The notes under the pieces were generated by a model. The model saw nothing but the letters and a program-made list of their open reading frames with translations, did no database searches and was not told where the DNA came from. From Hippasteria phrygiana (lineage: Eukaryota > Echinodermata > Asteroidea > Valvatida > Goniasteridae), in assembly GCA_037893225.1 (NCBI GenBank), contig JAZGUH010000117.1:248001-312000 (forward strand): a stretch of DNA of 64,000 bases. The letters are read 5' to 3'. Each line of letters starts with the position of its first letter. The stretch's first letter is position 1. Below are positions 1 through 11,342 of the stretch, piece after piece. Both the position numbers and the translations under genes were made by a program.

Positions 1-368
1 TTTCCATGACTGTGGGAACCCTGATTATATAAACAAAAAGCTTAACCCTAACCCTCCAGGATATTTTGGCTAGAAACCCTGCCAGACGCATCAGATTGCA
101 TACTTTGTCACATTGACTCGTGTGCAGAGTGTAGCAAGGTCAAGCTGTCACCGCAGATGCACTGTGCTGCGTCTGGCAGGGTTCGGGTTAATACAAGATA
201 ACAAATGTTTTTGTTCAAAAATTTGAGCTCAATTTGTTCATTAAATATCCACCAGATTTATTTCCAAACATGGGTGCTTACAAAATAATGAAAGCTATAA
301 ACATTTGTGTTGTACTTGGTATAAGCACACAACTGTTTATGACTAGTCCTTAGCCGGTTTTTTCTTGG

Positions 369-403
<35 letters not shown>

Positions 404-422
404 ATTAATTAATTAATTAATT
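369..422. repeat. AAAT/AATT microsatellite
   Basis: About nine AAAT units followed by several AATT units, in the intron at the left edge of copy B. The rest of 1-564 shows no exon. Confidence 0.95.
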
Positions 423-564
423 TCCTACGCTGAATACTTTGGAGGTCTTTGAAATGAGTCCCTGTAAGACTTGACTAAGGGTGCAAACACCAATGCCTAT
501 GAGAACACGATACTTCATGTACAAGGAGATATAGGACCCACAGCTACCCCAGCAGAATACTCAC

Positions 565-1078
565 CACTGGGCCTGCCAGTTAAAGAACTGGAATGAGGGG
601 TAAAGCAGCCAACCCATTTCTTCCAGAAGCCCCTCCCCATTGATTCCAAAGTAGAAGTTCTCGGTAGTCGTGGTCTGGAAGGACACATACAGCTTGTCTG
701 TCTGCAACCTGACTTCAAACAATAGAGGAACATGCCATTAAAATTAGGACAGGATCGATAGATCCATCAATCAACCAACCAATCACTTTATTTCACAACA
801 AATCAACCAGGGTGGGGGAGTGGGACATCAGGTTGGCATAGAGGTACTTAACTCGCCCTCCACTACTGTGACCCTGGTTCGAATCCCAATCGGGGCCAAC
901 ATGTGGATTGGGTTTTTAGTCTTTACCCAATTCTGTGGGTTTTCTCCAGATATGTTTTTCTGTGGTTTTCCTCCCACATCTACAATTATAATTTCCTTCC
1001 CTGTCTTGTACCGAGAGACCCGATTGGAAAAAAAGTTGACAGACTTCCTCGGCCTAACCTGGCCAAATTCCAAATATA

Positions 1079-1110
<32 letters not shown>

Positions 1111-4100
1111 CTTTGGTTGGTTTAAGCGAGACATCACAGTGAATATTTGTTTTTACCTGTTGACCAGGTCTTGACTGTACGGGACCATAGTAGCAGGTAT
1201 GCTGGGAGGTGAGTCACACTCCTCTCCCTGGCAGTTCATATCTTGCACAGGCCGGCCAGAGTTGGCATAGACGATGACTGCCACTGCCTGAGATTGTTCC
1301 ATTGTGCTGACCTATGAGAGAGACGATTCCAAGGGGGAAGGGTTAATTAAACACAGATTGCCACCAAACAGACCTCCTAAACAAATCACCAAATAAGAGC
1401 TCACCGGGTTTTATTCAAGGATGGTAATGATAGGGTAATCCTAGCTCTATTGACTGGAGTGTAAAGCCATGTTTCCATTGGACTTATTTTTGTCAATCTA
1501 AGGTGACTTTTCTTTAGAATAACAAAATTAAGTCCAATGGAGACACGTGGTAAACTAACGTCCCTGTCAACTTACCGTGAACTTGATGTAAAACAACCAA
1601 GCTGAAAGCGGTCGCGAAAGATATCTGCGCGACCGCGGCAAGTCATCAGGCTTGCAATGTGCGACATTCTGCCAGCCTCGAAGGAGAATAAACATTGTTG
1701 TCGCGGTAAATAAAAGTCCAAATGGAAACGCACGGTACAATTACACGAAGGCAAGTCCCGGCAAGTTTCCACGAGGCCGCGGAATAAAAAGTCCAATGGA
1801 AACACGGCTTTAGAACTGCGGTATCCTACATTCCTAGCACTCCAGGAAGGCCGACACTACAGGGAGAAAAATGTACATAAAAATTTCATCGGTGAAAATC
1901 ACACGCCAAAGCTTTTAAATGTTACAATCCTGAATGGGTCACTCGTTCTGACAAACCTTCTGTGAGAAACTGCATCCCCCTGCTGTCACCACGGCGATCT
2001 TCTTAGCAACACTGTCATCTGACTGACAGCCATCTTTAGAGGAAGCCACAGGAACTCTTTGGTTAACAAACTTGGCTGGGGAAGGCAACCAATCGTATCT
2101 TGCATCCAGGCGCTTGAGTACAATAGGAGCATCTGTTTATTATTACGGGGAAGAAAATTAAACAGGCATTTTAACTCCATGGTTAAAACTGATGGATTGC
2201 TGGAATGCCAAGAACGGGCTGTGCATTTGGTGTAGGTTTGACCCCTGTGGCATTTTGTGTTCGCGAGATATCTTGACATTTGTATACTCGTATTGTCCAA
2301 TTTAACGGAAGTGCATTTAGAAATATAGCACAAAAAGTGCAAAGAAATGAGAAGTAATTTCTATCAACATTTATTTTTTCATCTTTTATTCATCAATATG
2401 AATGTTTCTGCAAATAAATTATGAAAATATAGATATAATAGAAGCCAACAAACTGAAAACCAAAAAAATAATCACTTATGTGAAGATTTTTTGGCATGCT
2501 AGAACAGCCCTGTGTGTGTTTCATATAGTGTGACATAATGGCCTGTTTTGTTTAAACTACTCTTGTGACATCACTATTCAGAAAAGTGTCGATTTATTTT
2601 CAAGAATGTACAGTTAACTTAATTCATTTAATTCATCTCATACCTCAAAGCATTAATAAGAATGGACACTTTTGTTCCCTTGAAATCTTGACAATGGGTG
2701 TGAAAGGGACGTAGTTTAAGTCGGAGAAACGACTCAAAAGGTGGACATTCTTCGATTCCAATCAAAGAATGTCCACTTTTTCGTTGTTTCTCCTTAACAG
2801 AGCGGGTCACATTTATGCCAGTGTTTAATACTTCTGCAATGAATTGATTGACTTACTAGAACTCTGGAAGACAACCTGTGTTAGGCCACACCCATGATCC
2901 TGACACGCCCACTGCTGCAGGAGTGCAGGAATCCAGTTGCCAAGTTGGTAAACTGAGGTTACCACAAAGTGCAACCTTGACTGCAATCTTGTTAATGCAT
3001 CTTTCCTGTAAGGTAACAGTAAATCAAATTAGAAGGGATTTTTCCTTCCCGAGCTGGTAATTAGCACAATATGTTCAGTGCTTTTAGACAGCGAACCCAC
3101 GACTTGCTGCTTACCGGTGCAGACATCTTAACTGCTCGACCACCAAGACTGCCGATTTGACATTTTCAAAAGAGTTACTAATCACTGCACCACAGATAGG
3201 GCTGAGCCAAATATTCAAGTATTCAAATATTTGAATATTTATTGTTGAGTTTGAATATTCAAAGAGAAATGCAAAGGAATATTTTTATAACGAAATCGCA
3301 CCCATGGCTTCGTGACTGGTTCCTGTCCAAATAATTGTATGACAGCAGGTTTATCTATCTGTGTTACAAACACGTAATGATGAAGGTGCCTGTTCCTACT
3401 TTTTGTCAGGAAAATAAATTCTCACCAGGGCAAAAAAAAGTATTTCTGCATTTTTGCATTTGTGTTAAAAAGGAAAGATTTTACTTTAATACCCCCCCCC
3501 CCCCCCCCCCCCCCCCCCGCCAAAAGGAACAGCAAATCCTGAAAAATAACCATCCATTTGTGTTCATAATTGTATAAACACTGGGCACAACCTTTAATTT
3601 TGAGAATTTTGTTGGGACATTTTAGTGAAATATAGGGGAAGAAAGTTTGTGTTTTCTGTGTTCTTGGCACCATGTACAGTCACTCAAAGTGTTCACATAC
3701 ATGTAGATTTCTTAATTTTTTACAGATTTTGCCGACATAAATCTTGAAATAACAGGTTGTGCCACATGTTTAGACAGTTGTTATCACGGAGGGTTCGTTA
3801 TTATCCAAGATTTTGCTGTTCTTGACTGATTTTGGTGGGGGGTTATTAAAGTAAAATCTTTCCGTGCTATTAAAACCTTTACTTAATCATTTGGTGCTAG
3901 CGATAGTCGTAAAAGTGAGAATCTGTTATATTGATAATGAACAGTTTCGAGCGTCAATTAGACTGCCTCCGCCTCAGTACATACATGTACTTTGTTTACC
4001 CAAAAATTGGCCGTCCGGACAACTGAATATTCGATGAATGGAAAGTCAAATATTTGAGTATTCAATTATCAACTTAACTCGGCCCTAACCACAGAATAAC

Positions 4101-4823
4101 CCTAGTGCCTAGTATAGAGCTTTATTGCTCTTTTGGATCAAAAGTTTAAAACCAAGTCATTTTGGTGAAAAGCTGGGCTTCCCTTTTTTCAAGCTCAAGT
4201 GCTTAGCTTGTCATAGTAGATTTTTCAAAGGTTGCCAAACTCCTCAAAAAGGCATTTCCCCCAAAAAGAATAAATTAGTCTTACTCCAGTTGTCTTTGTT
4301 GTTCCAGTTCCTGCATTGTCTCTTGCAGCTGTCCTTTCATCCAGTTGGCATCCTTCAGTGGATCATCACTTGTTGGTATAAACACAAAATGTGTGTTGTT
4401 AGGACTCCCCGAGACCAGAAATTCCCGGGAGCTCTTGGACGTCCAGAGACACTCTAAGAACGCAGAATGATTGTCAAATGCATGGATGATCATCGGCGTG
4501 TGGGAGAGTGCGGAGCTGGGATACTCCAAGATCCCGTTCAGGGTGGGCAGCTTGAAAGGTTGGGCTGGCTGATCGGGGAGTAGCAGAGGTGTCTGGGTCT
4601 CTGGGCGAGTGGCAAGAGATCCGATGACTCGATGATGACGGGCGAGGTTTGCTGAGCCGGTTTTCAGTCGATGTTGTAACTGGGTCCAGCCTATGGGAGA
4701 AGCATCGTCTGGCTGGACATTCTGAGTGAGCCATGCCTGTGCATGATTCTGCCTCACTGCGGATGCAAAACACATGCACAAAAACAGGAGACCACCAGTG
4801 CCAATACTTTTTGTGCAGGCCAT
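565..4823 (-). CDS. PNGase F-like/PA-domain secreted protein, copy B (5' part, runs off left edge)
   Basis: Five coding exons are visible on the minus strand: 4285-4823, 2857-2975, 1957-2132, 1157-1311 and 565-708. They join in frame (539+119+176+155+144 nt) to 377 residues plus two bases of the next codon, with no stop. Every junction has AG before and GT after the exon, and intron phases match copy A exactly. I chose the ATG at 4823 because the sequence just upstream matches the copy A start context; an upstream in-frame ATG at 4874 is less likely. The order is signal peptide, N-terminal domain, PA-like domain, then the start of the region leading to the PNGase F-like domain, which lies beyond base 1. 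The gene faces away from copy A. Nothing visible is broken, so it looks functional as far as it goes. Confidence 0.88.
828..1108 (+). repeat. tRNA-derived SINE with (AAAT)n tail
   Basis: A tRNA-like head with a polymerase III B-box GGTTCGAATCC at 876-886 is followed by a body containing GGGTTTTCTCC-like and GGTTTTCCTCCCAC words, and an AAATAAAT tail. It lies in intron 4 of copy B. A related, more worn fragment is at about 45535-45720. Confidence 0.7.
1157..2132 (-). CDS. Copy B exons 3-4: PA-like domain
   Basis: Exon 3 (1957-2132) and exon 4 (1157-1311) encode the PA pattern: a Cys, a core of the type SVAKKIAVVTAGGCSFSQK, then a second strand VAVIVYAN and a Cys pair around NCQGEEC. PA domains are protein-interaction or substrate-access modules found in secreted proteases and sorting receptors. 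Exon 4 is close to its copy A counterpart, while exon 3 has diverged strongly in its middle third. Confidence 0.75.
3197..4087. mobile_element. hAT-type non-autonomous element with 8-bp target duplication
   Basis: Starts TAGGGCTGAG and ends with the inverse CTCGGCCCTA. Flanks are ACCACAGA at 3189-3196 and again at 4088-4095, a perfect 8-bp duplication typical of hAT. Inner ends are AT-rich inverted repeats around CAAATATTTGA. A second element is nested at 3472-3863. Sits in intron 1 of copy B. Confidence 0.85.
3472..3863. mobile_element. MITE copy 1 (family with GTAAAATCTTTCC ends)
   Basis: Inverted ends GGAAAGATTTTACTTTAATA and its complement. Has a 27-C run at 3492-3518 just inside the left end. 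Shares its interior with copies 2 and 3. Nested inside the hAT-type element. Confidence 0.8.
4285..4823 (-). CDS. Copy B exon 1: signal peptide and N-terminal domain
   Basis: Encodes about 180 residues: a short hydrophobic leader (residues about 8-22, LLFLCMCFA core), then a domain starting at NHAQAWLTQNVQPDD. The domain is almost identical to that of copy A, whereas the leader and the last ten codons are clearly different. Relative to copy A one codon is missing in the ALS-HTP stretch. The donor is GTAAGA. A poly-pyrimidine tract ending in ATACAG lies about 13 bases before the ATG, at the same distance as a TTTCACAG in copy A, suggesting a 5' untranslated intron. I know no function for this N-terminal domain. 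Confidence 0.88.
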
Positions 4824-5049
4824 TACAGATGAGAATCTGTATAAAAAAAAAAATTGAAAAATAAATACATTCAAAACAAGATCAAGAAGACTTTAGACCA
4901 AGAAGTTTCTACACTGGTTGATTCACATTGTTAATGATTTCTACAATTTGTTTACAAAAGAATGTCCAGACACAGACTGTCACACAGTACATTTTCTAAC
5001 CACTCCATAACAAATGGCTGAATAATGTATTTTCCTGAAGCCAATTGTG

Positions 5050-5433
5050 GGCGATTTTACTTTAAATAAATACCCACCACAAAAATTGGTCAGAAATAGC
5101 AAATTTTGGAAAATAACCATCCGTGTTCAGAATTGTATAACACTTGGCACAAACTTTAAATTTGAGAATTTATTTGGGAAATTTGCATGCAATATAGGGG
5201 AAGAAAGTTTGTGTTTTCTATGTTCTTGGCACATTGTATGGTCACTCAAAGTGTTCACATACATGTTAATTTCTGCCTCAATTTTACAGATTCTGCTGAC
5301 ATAAATCTAGAAATAAAAGGTTGTACCACACATTTAGATAGTTGTTATCAAGGAGGGTTAATTATTTTTCTAAGATTTTGCTGTTCCTGACCGATTTTGG
5401 TGGGGGGAGGGGTATTAAAGTAAAATATTTCTG
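5050..5433. mobile_element. MITE copy 2 of the same family
   Basis: Worn left end GGCGATTTTACTTTAA and right end TAAAGTAAAATATTT; the interior matches copy 1 closely, including GGGGAAGAAAGTTTGTG. It lies just upstream of copy B. Confidence 0.75.
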
Positions 5434-5522
5434 TTTAACAGTTGTGTGCTTGACGAGAAATCGCCAATGCTGCCCAGTACAGAATGCATTCCTCCATGAT
5501 CATATCAGCAGATATTATGTTA

Positions 5523-5962
5523 TAGACCTTTAATCGCAAATACCACATGGTTGAGACGTCACAATGGTTAAAATGCATTGTGGGAAGGCAAAAGTTACAA
5601 ACATCGCTCCCTGTTTCCTTCCCACAATGCCTCCATGACCATTCATTGACTATTGATATTGTGACTCTCAACCAGGGGGGTGCGTTTGGCGGTCACAAAC
5701 ACTACAGCCATAAACCAAGAATTGGTTCGGTTGCTTCTTATCGGTGAATTTCTTTGGGAATTTGAAATAGGCGAAAATTACGCATTATAATCATGATATT
5801 ATACTTCCCCAACATTTGCCCAAGTATTAAGTGATTAAACCATGGAGGAAGAAAACACATGATTAAACAAAAAGAGAAACAACAGAACCAGTTTTCGGTT
5901 TATGACCACCAAAACCATGGAGGAAGGAAAACGCACCCTAGGCGGTATTTGCGAAAGGTCTA
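5523..5962. mobile_element. MITE with TAGACCTTT ends
   Basis: Left end TAGACCTTTAATCGCAAATA, right end complementary (TATTTGCGAAAGGTCTA). An internal inverted pair surrounds GCATTGTGGGAAGG. TA flanks are possible. A similar hairpin lies at 63794-63950, and an internal fragment resembles 39955-40070. Confidence 0.65.
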
Positions 5963-7597
5963 CTTTGGATTACAGTACTTGTTAACTTGATGATTTGCCT
6001 ATTTGTTAACATTAATAATACTAGAAATGAAAAACAGAGTAAGGAAAATAATAGTCACACGTTGCCTGCACTGTACTATACTGGTCATGGCCAAATCACA
6101 TGATGCATGCCTCGCGCGCGCACACGTAAATGAAGTCATGCAAAAACGCCCTCAATAGTTTGAGGAGGAAAACCAGTTGAACACTGTGGCCACTCCTTGG
6201 GAATTTTCCCAAGATCTTGGGAATTTTGGTAGGAAAATATGGATTGCACATGCGCAAAATGCTTTTTCTGGCGCTCTTTAAACGAATTTGTACAGTGTTT
6301 TCCACAGACATAAATAACCCATAGACGGACAACTGGGGGCGCAATACTGTAATTTCAGGAAAGCCGCCATTTTTGAAAACTATGGGCAAAATCGGTCCAC
6401 ATCCATATTTACGTACACATTTTCGCACAGTACGCGGCGGTCTGTTTGTGAAGTCCTCAAAGCAACGGCACAGAAAAGGGTAATTTGGAGCATTTTTATG
6501 TCTTTTATGAGAGAAAAATAAACATGATCAGGGTTAGACATGAAGTTTACGGGAATTTCATTCAATATTTAGGCCTAACGGTAACAGGGGAAAAATACTA
6601 ATTTAGGACTGACAAACATTGACAAGTAAGTATCACGCCAGTTTATCATTTTTTTATGTACTCATTATTCTGCTTTTTCCTTCCTCCATGGTTGAGGCTT
6701 AGGCCTAATTGTGTAATTCATGATAAGCACCATGTCACCTTGTGCTGAAAAATCGTGGCAACTTCATTCACACTTTACTTTTTAGTTTTAGCCAACAAAT
6801 TCTCCAATTTCTTTTACGTGGCAAAGATAAGGTCCCCGGTATTTCAACAGCCAAGTTTGAAGGCTCAATTTAATATTTAAATGAGACTTTTTATAAAATA
6901 TTTTGCACCTATTGTGAAATTTGAAAAGGCACATGATTTCAGTTCGAAGCCAAAGACTAGACTGGTGCAGCACGTGCATGTCCAACTGTTTGAAAAGATT
7001 GATTGTTTGCAGGGGGGGGGGGGGGGGGGTTTCTGATTTTGTTAAATGTAAATTTGCCCAAGTTGACTTCCAAAATGTTTCGCCTTCCAACAAAATTGTA
7101 CGAGTTCGGAGGGGGGGGGGGGGGGGGGGGAGGGGGGGAGGGGGGTGTCGATGGACACTTTCTCAACGTTGGTGGCGCCATTTTTACTAACCTTTTTGTT
7201 TGTTCTTACCCAGGCATAGCAAAAATAAACTAGACCAATTGCAGGGTTTTCCTTTTCTGGTTTGCAACTTTAGGCATAGGCCCTTAATACATTTTACAAG
7301 CAACAACAAAAAATGTCAACGAGTGGGGAGGAGGGGGAATTTGAAACCCCCCCCCCCCCACTGATCTCTTTAGTGTGGCATACGGGTGTGGAGAGATGTG
7401 GCCTAGGCCTATATTATAGTAACAGACTGCTTCTTCTTTTGACATGTTTGGCACAGTTGACTGATTCAGTACTAAATTGGGTGTTGGACTGATTTCCTGT
7501 GTCAGTCTATTTTCTTGCATTGCATGTTTAAAATACATTAAGTTTTGAACTCTTATACATGTATGTACACAGTATCGAGAGTCGTACATTTTTTATT

Positions 7598-7973
7598 GGA
7601 AGATTTTACTTTAATACCCTCATCCAAAATCGGTCAGAAACAGCAAATCTTGGAAAATAACCCTCCACTTGTGTTCAGAATTGTATAAAGACTTCGCAAA
7701 AATCTGTAAAAAAGAATGAGGCAGAAATCAACATGTGAACACTTTGAGTTACCATACACTGTGCCAAGAACATCTAACACAGAAAACACAAACTTTCTTC
7801 CCCTAGATTTCACGAAAATTTCCCAACAAAATTCTCAATTGTAAAATGTAAAGGTTGTGCCAAGTGTTTATACAATTCTGAACACAGATGGATAGTTATT
7901 TTCCAAGATTTGCTGTTCCTGACTAATTTGGGTGGAGGGGGGGGGGGGGGGGTTATTAAAGTAAAATCTTTCC
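7598..7973. mobile_element. MITE copy 3 of the GTAAAATCTTTCC family
   Basis: Ends GGAAGATTTTACTTTAATA and its complement; the interior is in the opposite orientation to copies 1 and 2. A 16-G run at 7937-7952 sits just inside the right end, the mirror of the C run in copy 1. Confidence 0.8.
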
Positions 7974-8068
7974 CTTTGGAAATGTAATTTTGTCAGTGCC
8001 TATGACCCAACTTGATAACAAATTTGCTTATGAGAAAATGTTAATAAACACTTGTTTTTTTCTGGTAC

Positions 8069-8545
8069 ATGTTTTGCAGAGATGAAGGTGATGTGCAATG
8101 CCTCGAACCTGTAGCGTGGGGGTGCAAACAGCAGTATTCAGAGGAAGCAAGATTCCACTACGTGTACATGTGTTCGACCTCACCAGACAGTGGATGTATG
8201 TTATGCATTGGGATGAATCCTTCTCTTCAAGATAGCCTCTGCTCAAAGCATTTTGAGCCCGAGTGTTTTAAAATGGGTGGTAAAACCAGAATCCTCAAGT
8301 GAAATGCTGTGCCTACACCGTTTGACTTTCAAACTTGCAAGAGAGCCAGTTCCCTTCATAAACCTGCAGAAGACCAGGATATGCAGAGCAAAATAGTGAC
8401 TTTCCAGAATAATCATGGCTTCTACACATTGCCATCAGAACTCCATCAAATGAAGAAGAACGTGAACAATTGGGGAGATAAGTGTGAGCCCCTACAAGCT
8501 AAGATTAAAAAACTCAGAGTGAAAGTTTGTAGAAAATCCCCATAA
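8069..8545 (+). pseudogene. THAP-domain protein remnant
   Basis: The frame reads SLCSKHFEPECFKMGGKTR then ILK, a TGA at 8300-8302, and in the same frame NAVPTPF, followed by a Lys-rich stretch ending at 8545. C-x2-H-F and the A-V-P-T-x-F box are the C-terminal hallmarks of the THAP zinc-binding DNA domain. The in-frame TGA breaks it, and the N-terminal C-x-C pair is not clear. It may come from a transposase (P or Kolobok type) or a host gene; the surrounding inverted ends favour the former. Confidence 0.6.
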
Positions 8546-9976
8546 AACCCAAAACTTCAAGGGCTTTCGACACTTTTGTGGCACTCGTGCTTATTTGTGT
8601 TAAGCTTTTTCTTTCACAAAAGACCAGGCTTGAGCCATCTTTTTTCTTCTGAATGTTGTATCTTTATTTTAGATTTAGTACCAGAATTGTTTGAATTTGT
8701 TCAGTTTTTGAGTGACATGACTATAAGACTCATTCTTGTCGAAGGTTTTAAGGAGAATTCTATTACAAGAATTGAAACTGTAAAAACTTTCCTACATGTA
8801 GTTACACATGTTATATTACATGCTCTTATAATTACCTTGCATACTCTGTGTGGACCTGTGAACAAAAGATGTCCACACAAGCAGGAAGGAAAAGAAAACG
8901 TTATGTGGACTTGCCCATGTCCGCATAACGTTTCCCCTCATTTTGGGGTTAGGGTTATCTGTCGCAAAATGAAGGGGAACATTTAAGGGAATCACAATCA
9001 AAAATTTGGGTTGAAAGAACATTCACAGTGCGAGTGAAATTGGCTTTTTTCTCTTTCTTAACTACATGAAAACAAAGGAATGTCCACACAAGGTATGGAA
9101 GGTAAATGTGTGTACATGTACATACGTGTGAGAGTTACAGAATTTATTATTCATGCACCAGTAGGGAGTAAGAGGTGTTTCAGATTGTTGGCCTATGTGC
9201 ATGAATAACACATTTATGTATGGTTACGAAACTGCAATTCTAAGTAGTCAACAGACCTAGATCAAATTTTTTTTATAGTTTTTATAGACACCAATCTCTA
9301 TTTTGAATCCTATTTTCCTTTGCTATATCCCTTATGACAGGCTATTAATTGTACAGAAAAGTTCTACACTGTTTTATATTCTAAAAAGAAATATAAAAAA
9401 AAATATCCAATGAATGTAGCTTTGTTTTTATTTCAGTTGTTACAAATAAATTTAAATTCAATTTGAAAGCAAAACATTTGTGTATGCATGTAAATACATT
9501 ATATCGGTTTACAAGTAGCAAACTTGGTAGTCAACTTTAGTGGTCTTGGGGCCTACGGGGCTCGGACAACTCGACCGTCTGCGTCAAATGGGAAGACAGT
9601 CATCCATTGCTGGGGTTTCTCGGTGGGGGGGGGGGGGGGGTCCTTGGTTGTGGAAGGGGGGGGGGGGGGGGGTCTATGTTTTGTGGCGCAGGGCTGGGAT
9701 ATGCGGGAAAGGGGTACTTGGCAGGGTGATTGGGTTGATGTGGGCCGGACAGCGCTGTCGTTTTGAATGGGGCTTGGATACACAGGGGGCCGGGTAATGT
9801 GAATTGTGGTTAAGCCTTGAATGAATTAATAAGCCTACCGAGTGTGTTGGAATCCGAATTTACAATATTTGGGACCAAGGAACCTTGTTTATATTACGTT
9901 AATTGGGGGAATAAATTTGAAACCCGTTAATTATTTACGAATTTTCAGAATCATGAGTTTTTCGAGTAACTAGACG

Positions 9977-10264
9977 CGGTCGACCTGTCCCAGCGGTCGA
10001 CCTGTCCCAGCGGTCGACCTGTCCCAGCGGTCGACCTGTCCCAGCGGTCGACCTGTCCCAGCGGTCGACCTGTCCCAGCGGTCGACCTGTCCCAGCGGTC
10101 GACCTGTCCCAGCGGTCGACCTGTCCCAGCGGTCGACCTGTCCCAGCGGTCGACCTGTCCCAGCGGTCGACCTGTCCCAGCGGTCGACCTGTCCCAGCGG
10201 TCGACCTGTCCCAGCGGTCGACCTGTCCCAGCGGTCGACCTGTCCCAGCGGTCGACCTGTCCCA
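9977..10264. repeat. 17-bp satellite, 17 copies
   Basis: Unit CGGTCGACCTGTCCCAG repeated essentially perfectly for 288 bases. As 17 is not a multiple of 3, no frame has a stop in the array, which explains the spurious repetitive reading frames on the minus strand. Confidence 0.97.
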
Positions 10265-10577
10265 TGTTCGTTGTTATACTTGCAAAAATGCTCTTCTGAT
10301 TGGCTAATAATGTGACAACATTTAGCTGTTCTAATATCAGAAATTTTCATTCATCAGTAACTGGTAGTACCGTGAGAGGGATTCCCCAATTATTTCCTTT
10401 ATTTTTATTGCCATTTAAAATTTATTTTTCTGGTCATTATTTTCCTGATGTTCGATGCAAAGATATGTGAAACGGGTATCGCTCAACTCATGACAGATAT
10501 TTAGCATAAAAATCAATTAATATGTGCATGGACGGGTTCACAGTGCCATAGGTTTGTGTATAAATTACATGGTTTGC

Positions 10578-10664
10578 ACTATGAACATCTAACAAAAGAA
10601 AACCCACGCAGTCCTTTGTTTGTAACAAAGGACTGCGTGTGTTTTCTTTTGTTAGATGTTCATA
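10578..10664. repeat. Near-perfect long hairpin
   Basis: Arms of about 38 bases (from AACATCTAACAAAAGAAAAC to its complement) around a 3-5 base loop at CTTTGTTTGTAACAAAG. Part of the arm recurs at about 45820. A second, smaller palindrome is at 10834-10877. Confidence 0.9.
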
Positions 10665-11342
10665 GTGTTGTTTGGCCTCCAAACCGACAATCACAATGCA
10701 TGAGAATGTCGAAAAGGTTTATTTCAATAGGCCTATAATGGTGGACAGAATCTGTAGAAAACACTATACCCCGAGACCCCTACTTTAAAAAAAAAAGTAG
10801 CTCCTATTTATTGTGAAATAGGCCTAGCCTTGTCGAGTGCAATTTGAGTCCTGCGCGAGGGACTCAAATTGCGCTCGAATTAGGCCTCTATCATGTGTGC
10901 ACGTCGGCATAGTCGAAAATGGAAGTGTGCTTAGGCCTTACGTTAGTTCCATTTTTTTGTAAGAAAAACATTATTTTCGAAAAAAATAATCAAATACATA
11001 ACTGTGCAGCAGTATATAGTGAACGCTTCGATGGGTTTCCAGTCAACATCAATGCGTTTTCAACCGAAATTACCGATTTGAATCAGTCCTCCCGATATTT
11101 CTCCATAGAGTCGTGTATAATTTTCACAAACTTCCGCCCATAGTTTCATACTTAGTCGGGCGCCGTCAAAATTACGGTATCCCGACGTTGATTTCCATAG
11201 GCGCTGTCCGTCTATGGGTTATTTATGTCTGTGGTGTTTTCCATTGCCTTGGGAATTCTTGGGAATTGTACTGGACGAATCTTTGGAATTTCAAATTTGA
11301 TGAGTGGCCACGCTGCAGTTGAACTTCGCGCCGGTTTCTCAG

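Larger units (their letters stand above)
6170..11320. mobile_element. Candidate large DNA transposon with ~200-bp inverted ends around a THAP remnant
   Basis: The stretch at about 6170-6400 matches the complement of about 11110-11320: both carry GGCCACTC, CCCAAGA, and ACATAAATAACCCATAGACG with the same spacing. The THAP-like remnant at 8069-8545 is near the midpoint. P-element and Kolobok transposases carry THAP domains, which fits, but ends and target duplication are not defined and later insertions (satellite, MITE copy 3) lie inside. Confidence 0.5.

Noticed and set aside
44..57. CCCTAACCCT telomere-like word near the left edge
   Set aside because: Only about two repeats; no array.
4824..4874. 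Upstream in-frame ATG for copy B exon 1
   Set aside because: Copy A has no counterpart and the stretch overlaps a pyrimidine tract and acceptor-like CAG.
6957..7233. Proline- or glycine-rich reading frames
   Set aside because: Translation of long G/C homopolymers.
8576..8986. 136-residue open frame after the THAP remnant
   Set aside because: No conserved motif and no continuity with the THAP frame; AT-rich with random composition.
9977..10264. CRISPR-like array
   Set aside because: Units are contiguous with no spacers, in a eukaryotic genome.
9951..10350. Repetitive 104-126-residue reading frames on the minus strand
   Set aside because: Pure translation of the 17-bp satellite, open in every frame; no gene signals.
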